Source: JAXGYX01 sp964487355 (GTDB taxonomy: Bacteria > Bacillota > Clostridia > Saccharofermentanales > Fastidiosipilaceae). Taken from it: a stretch of 7,333 nt of DNA. Positions within the stretch are counted from its first letter, which is position 1, and every line of letters begins with the position of its first letter. The stretch is from contig CAZAPS010000056.1 in NCBI GenBank assembly GCA_964487355.1, forward strand, positions 1-7,333. The letters run 5' to 3'. Position numbers and translations under genes: made by a program. Below the pieces are notes generated by a model. The model ran no database searches and was not told the origin of the DNA. It saw only the letters and a program-made list of their open reading frames with translations. Positions 5,737-7,333 of this stretch are shown here, one piece after another.

Positions 5737-7170
5737 TCAATGGTTGATTAGATATTCGTGGCTCTTAATAAATTGATCCCACAGTTCCAGATTATATTGC
5801 GAACGTTTGGCTTCCGAGTCGTTGAGCTCATCCATCGTCAGTCGCTGAATGATCTCATCGATATTCATTCCTTTAATGACATGAAATTTATCATCGTCCA
5901 CATTGTCCGCCGGACAATAGAATAAAGCAACCTGCGGCGCGCAAATAATAACCATTTTTGGAAATGGATAATCATAAAACACGGCCTTTTTTGAAGAAGC
6001 TTTTTTGGCATGATTAAGTGAGCGCTTGATATAATCCAAACGTTTTTCCGCCGGAAAAGTCATTCGCTCTGCCAACGGCACATATATCTCTCCCGTTGTG
6101 AAAAAATCCTCCAGCAATTCGGTGGTCACGTAGATTGTTCCGTCCCCGCTTAAGATCTCACTATTTAATCTCAGAATGGCTTCACGAATCAACGGCTCGG
6201 ACTCATAATCGGCAAGTTCATCGTTTTTGAATAACAGACCGACATTGGCGAAACAATAGGTGGAAACGATTTTATCGGTGAAATACTTGAAAATTTTCTC
6301 GGGATTTTGAATCAGATAATCTCGGGCCTCGGCACGGTTGAAGCTTTGCGCCGCGGTGCGATTTTTCATTAAATAGTAATAAAAACGATGAATCTGACCT
6401 TTGTGTGTGATGTGAGTCATGCTCGGCGTGCCTTCCGGAAACATATTAAAAAGGAGCACAAAGTGGTCATTGATCAGCAAAAACTCTCCCAACACGTCTA
6501 TGTCCGCGCCCCATAATCTCAAATCAGAGATTCGATCCAAGTGCCGAAGGTAGTTCAAAAAATTCGATTTTCGTTTGAGTAGGTTCGCCTCATGGGCAAG
6601 ATCGTCAAAATAGCCGGGGGCGATGAATTGATTGACTCTGAACCGCCTGCGATCCTCATTACCAGCCATGACGGTGCGCTCGACGCAACCATGGAACAAC
6701 GCGCTCCCGTAACGGAGGGTGCTGTGAATATCCAACATCTCCGGCTCCATTGTCAAAGCGAGATCCGATAAGATAATGCAAATCATATTGCGAATGTTAT
6801 GAAATCCAAAGTAGGTTTTTGAATGCTCAGAGAAGTCGACATTCAACTCGTGTGCCTTGGCAAAATCTTTATCCAATGTATAAGAGATCGCTTGATATAA
6901 AAAACGTTGCAGCTCATCTTTGGATTCGATCTTATAGATCACGGGAAACACCGATTGCAGTTTTAGATGGCACTGATGGTCATACAACGCGAAAGCCAAC
7001 GCGATCGACGTTTGATTGCAAAACTTCTCCTTTTCCGCTAGTTTCGGTAAACGCTTGCCGGTTAAAATATTGCTAAGGGTGCTCGGTGAGACAAAAAGAC
7101 TCATCGCGAAATCTGTTTTACTCAGTTGCGCAAGTTCTAATAAATCTTCAAGTAGCTTACCGGTCAGCAT
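5737..7170 (-). CDS. Helix-turn-helix (XRE-like) protein with a large uncharacterised C-terminal region
   Basis: This is a 477-residue, apparently soluble protein. Residues about 5-60 form a Cro/C1-like helix-turn-helix (LLELAQLSKTDFAMSLFVSPSTLSNILTGKRLPKL), in which VSPSTLSNILTGKR has the form of the recognition helix region. I do not recognise the remaining 400 residues. They are mixed helix and strand, rich in Phe and Tyr, with no membrane helix, no tetratricopeptide pattern and no catalytic motif I can identify. The length far exceeds a simple repressor, so the C-terminal part probably senses a ligand or partner. The start is supported by GAGG six bases before the ATG. It precedes the Spo0A-like gene on the same strand with a terminator between. 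An extended -10 promoter and repeats lie upstream, which suggests autoregulation. DNA binding is likely; the signal is unknown. Confidence 0.75.
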   Translation of the reverse strand: MLTGKLLEDLLELAQLSKTDFAMSLFVSPSTLSNILTGKRLPKLAEKEKFCNQTSIALAFALYDHQCHLKLQSVFPVIYKIESKDELQRFLYQAISYTLDKDFAKAHELNVDFSEHSKTYFGFHNIRNMICIILSDLALTMEPEMLDIHSTLRYGSALFHGCVERTVMAGNEDRRRFRVNQFIAPGYFDDLAHEANLLKRKSNFLNYLRHLDRISDLRLWGADIDVLGEFLLINDHFVLLFNMFPEGTPSMTHITHKGQIHRFYYYLMKNRTAAQSFNRAEARDYLIQNPEKIFKYFTDKIVSTYCFANVGLLFKNDELADYESEPLIREAILRLNSEILSGDGTIYVTTELLEDFFTTGEIYVPLAERMTFPAEKRLDYIKRSLNHAKKASSKKAVFYDYPFPKMVIICAPQVALFYCPADNVDDDKFHVIKGMNIDEIIQRLTMDELNDSEAKRSQYNLELWDQFIKSHEYLINH

Positions 7171-7223
7171 GGTGATCCTCTTTCATGCATTTAGATTGAA
7201 CAGGTGATAAATTAAACAACATG

Positions 7224-7246
7224 GTGTAACATTGTCGTAACACTGT
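7224..7246. repeat. 11-bp-phased direct repeat / imperfect dyad upstream of the XRE gene
   Basis: GTAACATTGT (7226-7235) recurs as GTAACACTGT (7237-7246), 9 of 10 identical and exactly 11 bp apart, about one helical turn. The same stretch also reads as a dyad, GTGTAAC (7224-7230) against GTAACAC (7237-7243), with one mismatch. It lies in the leader 54-76 bp upstream of the XRE start, a natural place for an operator. Confidence 0.45.
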
Positions 7247-7252
7247 GATTGT

Positions 7253-7271
7253 AATTAAAAGGAGTTTAATT
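7253..7271. promoter_or_regulatory. Perfect 7-bp inverted repeat upstream of the XRE gene
   Basis: AATTAAA (7253-7259) and TTTAATT (7265-7271) are exact inverse complements around AGGAG. The dyad lies just downstream of the predicted transcription start of the XRE gene, so a bound repressor could block initiation or early elongation. It is AT-rich, so chance is possible. Confidence 0.4.
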
Positions 7272-7283
7272 CTATTCAGTCAG

Positions 7284-7292
7284 AGTATACCA
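7284..7292 (-). promoter_or_regulatory. Extended -10 promoter of the XRE gene
   Basis: On the minus strand the sequence reads TGGTATACT, an extended -10 (TGn) followed by TATACT. No good -35 hexamer is found at 16-18 bp, which is common for extended -10 promoters. Transcription would start near 7277, leaving a leader of about 105 nt that contains both repeat elements. Confidence 0.5.
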
Positions 7293-7333
7293 TGTTCCTT
7301 ATTTGTCTCATTACAAATTATTTTCAAGTGATG

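Noticed and set aside
5579..5740. N-terminal extension of the Spo0A-like protein by 54 residues from an ATG at 5740.
   Set aside because: The extension runs through the upstream gene's terminator hairpin, has no Spo0A-like content, and the ATG at 5578 has an excellent RBS.

Overview
The window looks like a chromosomal segment of a Gram-positive, probably clostridial (Bacillota) bacterium. The signs are strong AGGAGG-type ribosome binding sites, sigma-A-like promoters, a protein with the DNA-binding domain of the sporulation regulator Spo0A, an HU protein close to the usual Bacillota form, and a lipobox-bearing surface protein. GC content is moderate by eye. No insertion sequence, phage gene or CRISPR array was seen. 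The species cannot be named from sequence alone.

Region 1 (1-341). Bases 1-92 hold nothing I can identify. A near-consensus promoter drives a tRNA-Thr(UGU) gene with encoded CCA, followed by a clean hairpin terminator. Beyond it lie two different exact tandem duplications placed back to back (11 bp x 2, then 15 bp x 2).

Region 2 (342-3341, minus strand). A three-gene operon runs ECF sigma factor, single-pass membrane protein (probable anti-sigma/sensor), then a large YfbK-like von Willebrand A lipoprotein. The first two genes overlap by 4 bp (ATGA) and the third follows after 31 bp with its own strong RBS. The layout suggests a cell-envelope sensing system in which the sigma factor, its presumed membrane inhibitor and an extracytoplasmic metal-dependent adhesion-type protein are co-expressed. 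This is the most system-like unit in the window.

Region 3 (3342-4609). The divergent intergenic region carries a perfect inverted repeat and a sigma-A-like promoter reading into an AEC-family (auxin efflux carrier type) permease. A short gap with a good promoter then leads to the next gene.

Region 4 (4610-4998). An HU-type DNA-binding protein ends in an unusually elaborate hairpin, about 90 nt with nested stems. It probably works as a bidirectional terminator between HU and the convergent gene.

Region 5 (4997-7333, minus strand). A 477-residue protein with an N-terminal XRE-like helix-turn-helix and a long uncharacterised C-terminal part is followed, after a hairpin terminator, by a short Spo0A-like regulator. 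The latter keeps the Spo0A DNA-binding domain but only a remnant of the receiver, without a visible phosphoacceptor site. The upstream region of the XRE gene holds an extended -10 promoter, a perfect 7-bp dyad and an 11-bp-phased direct repeat, which suggests control of its own transcription.
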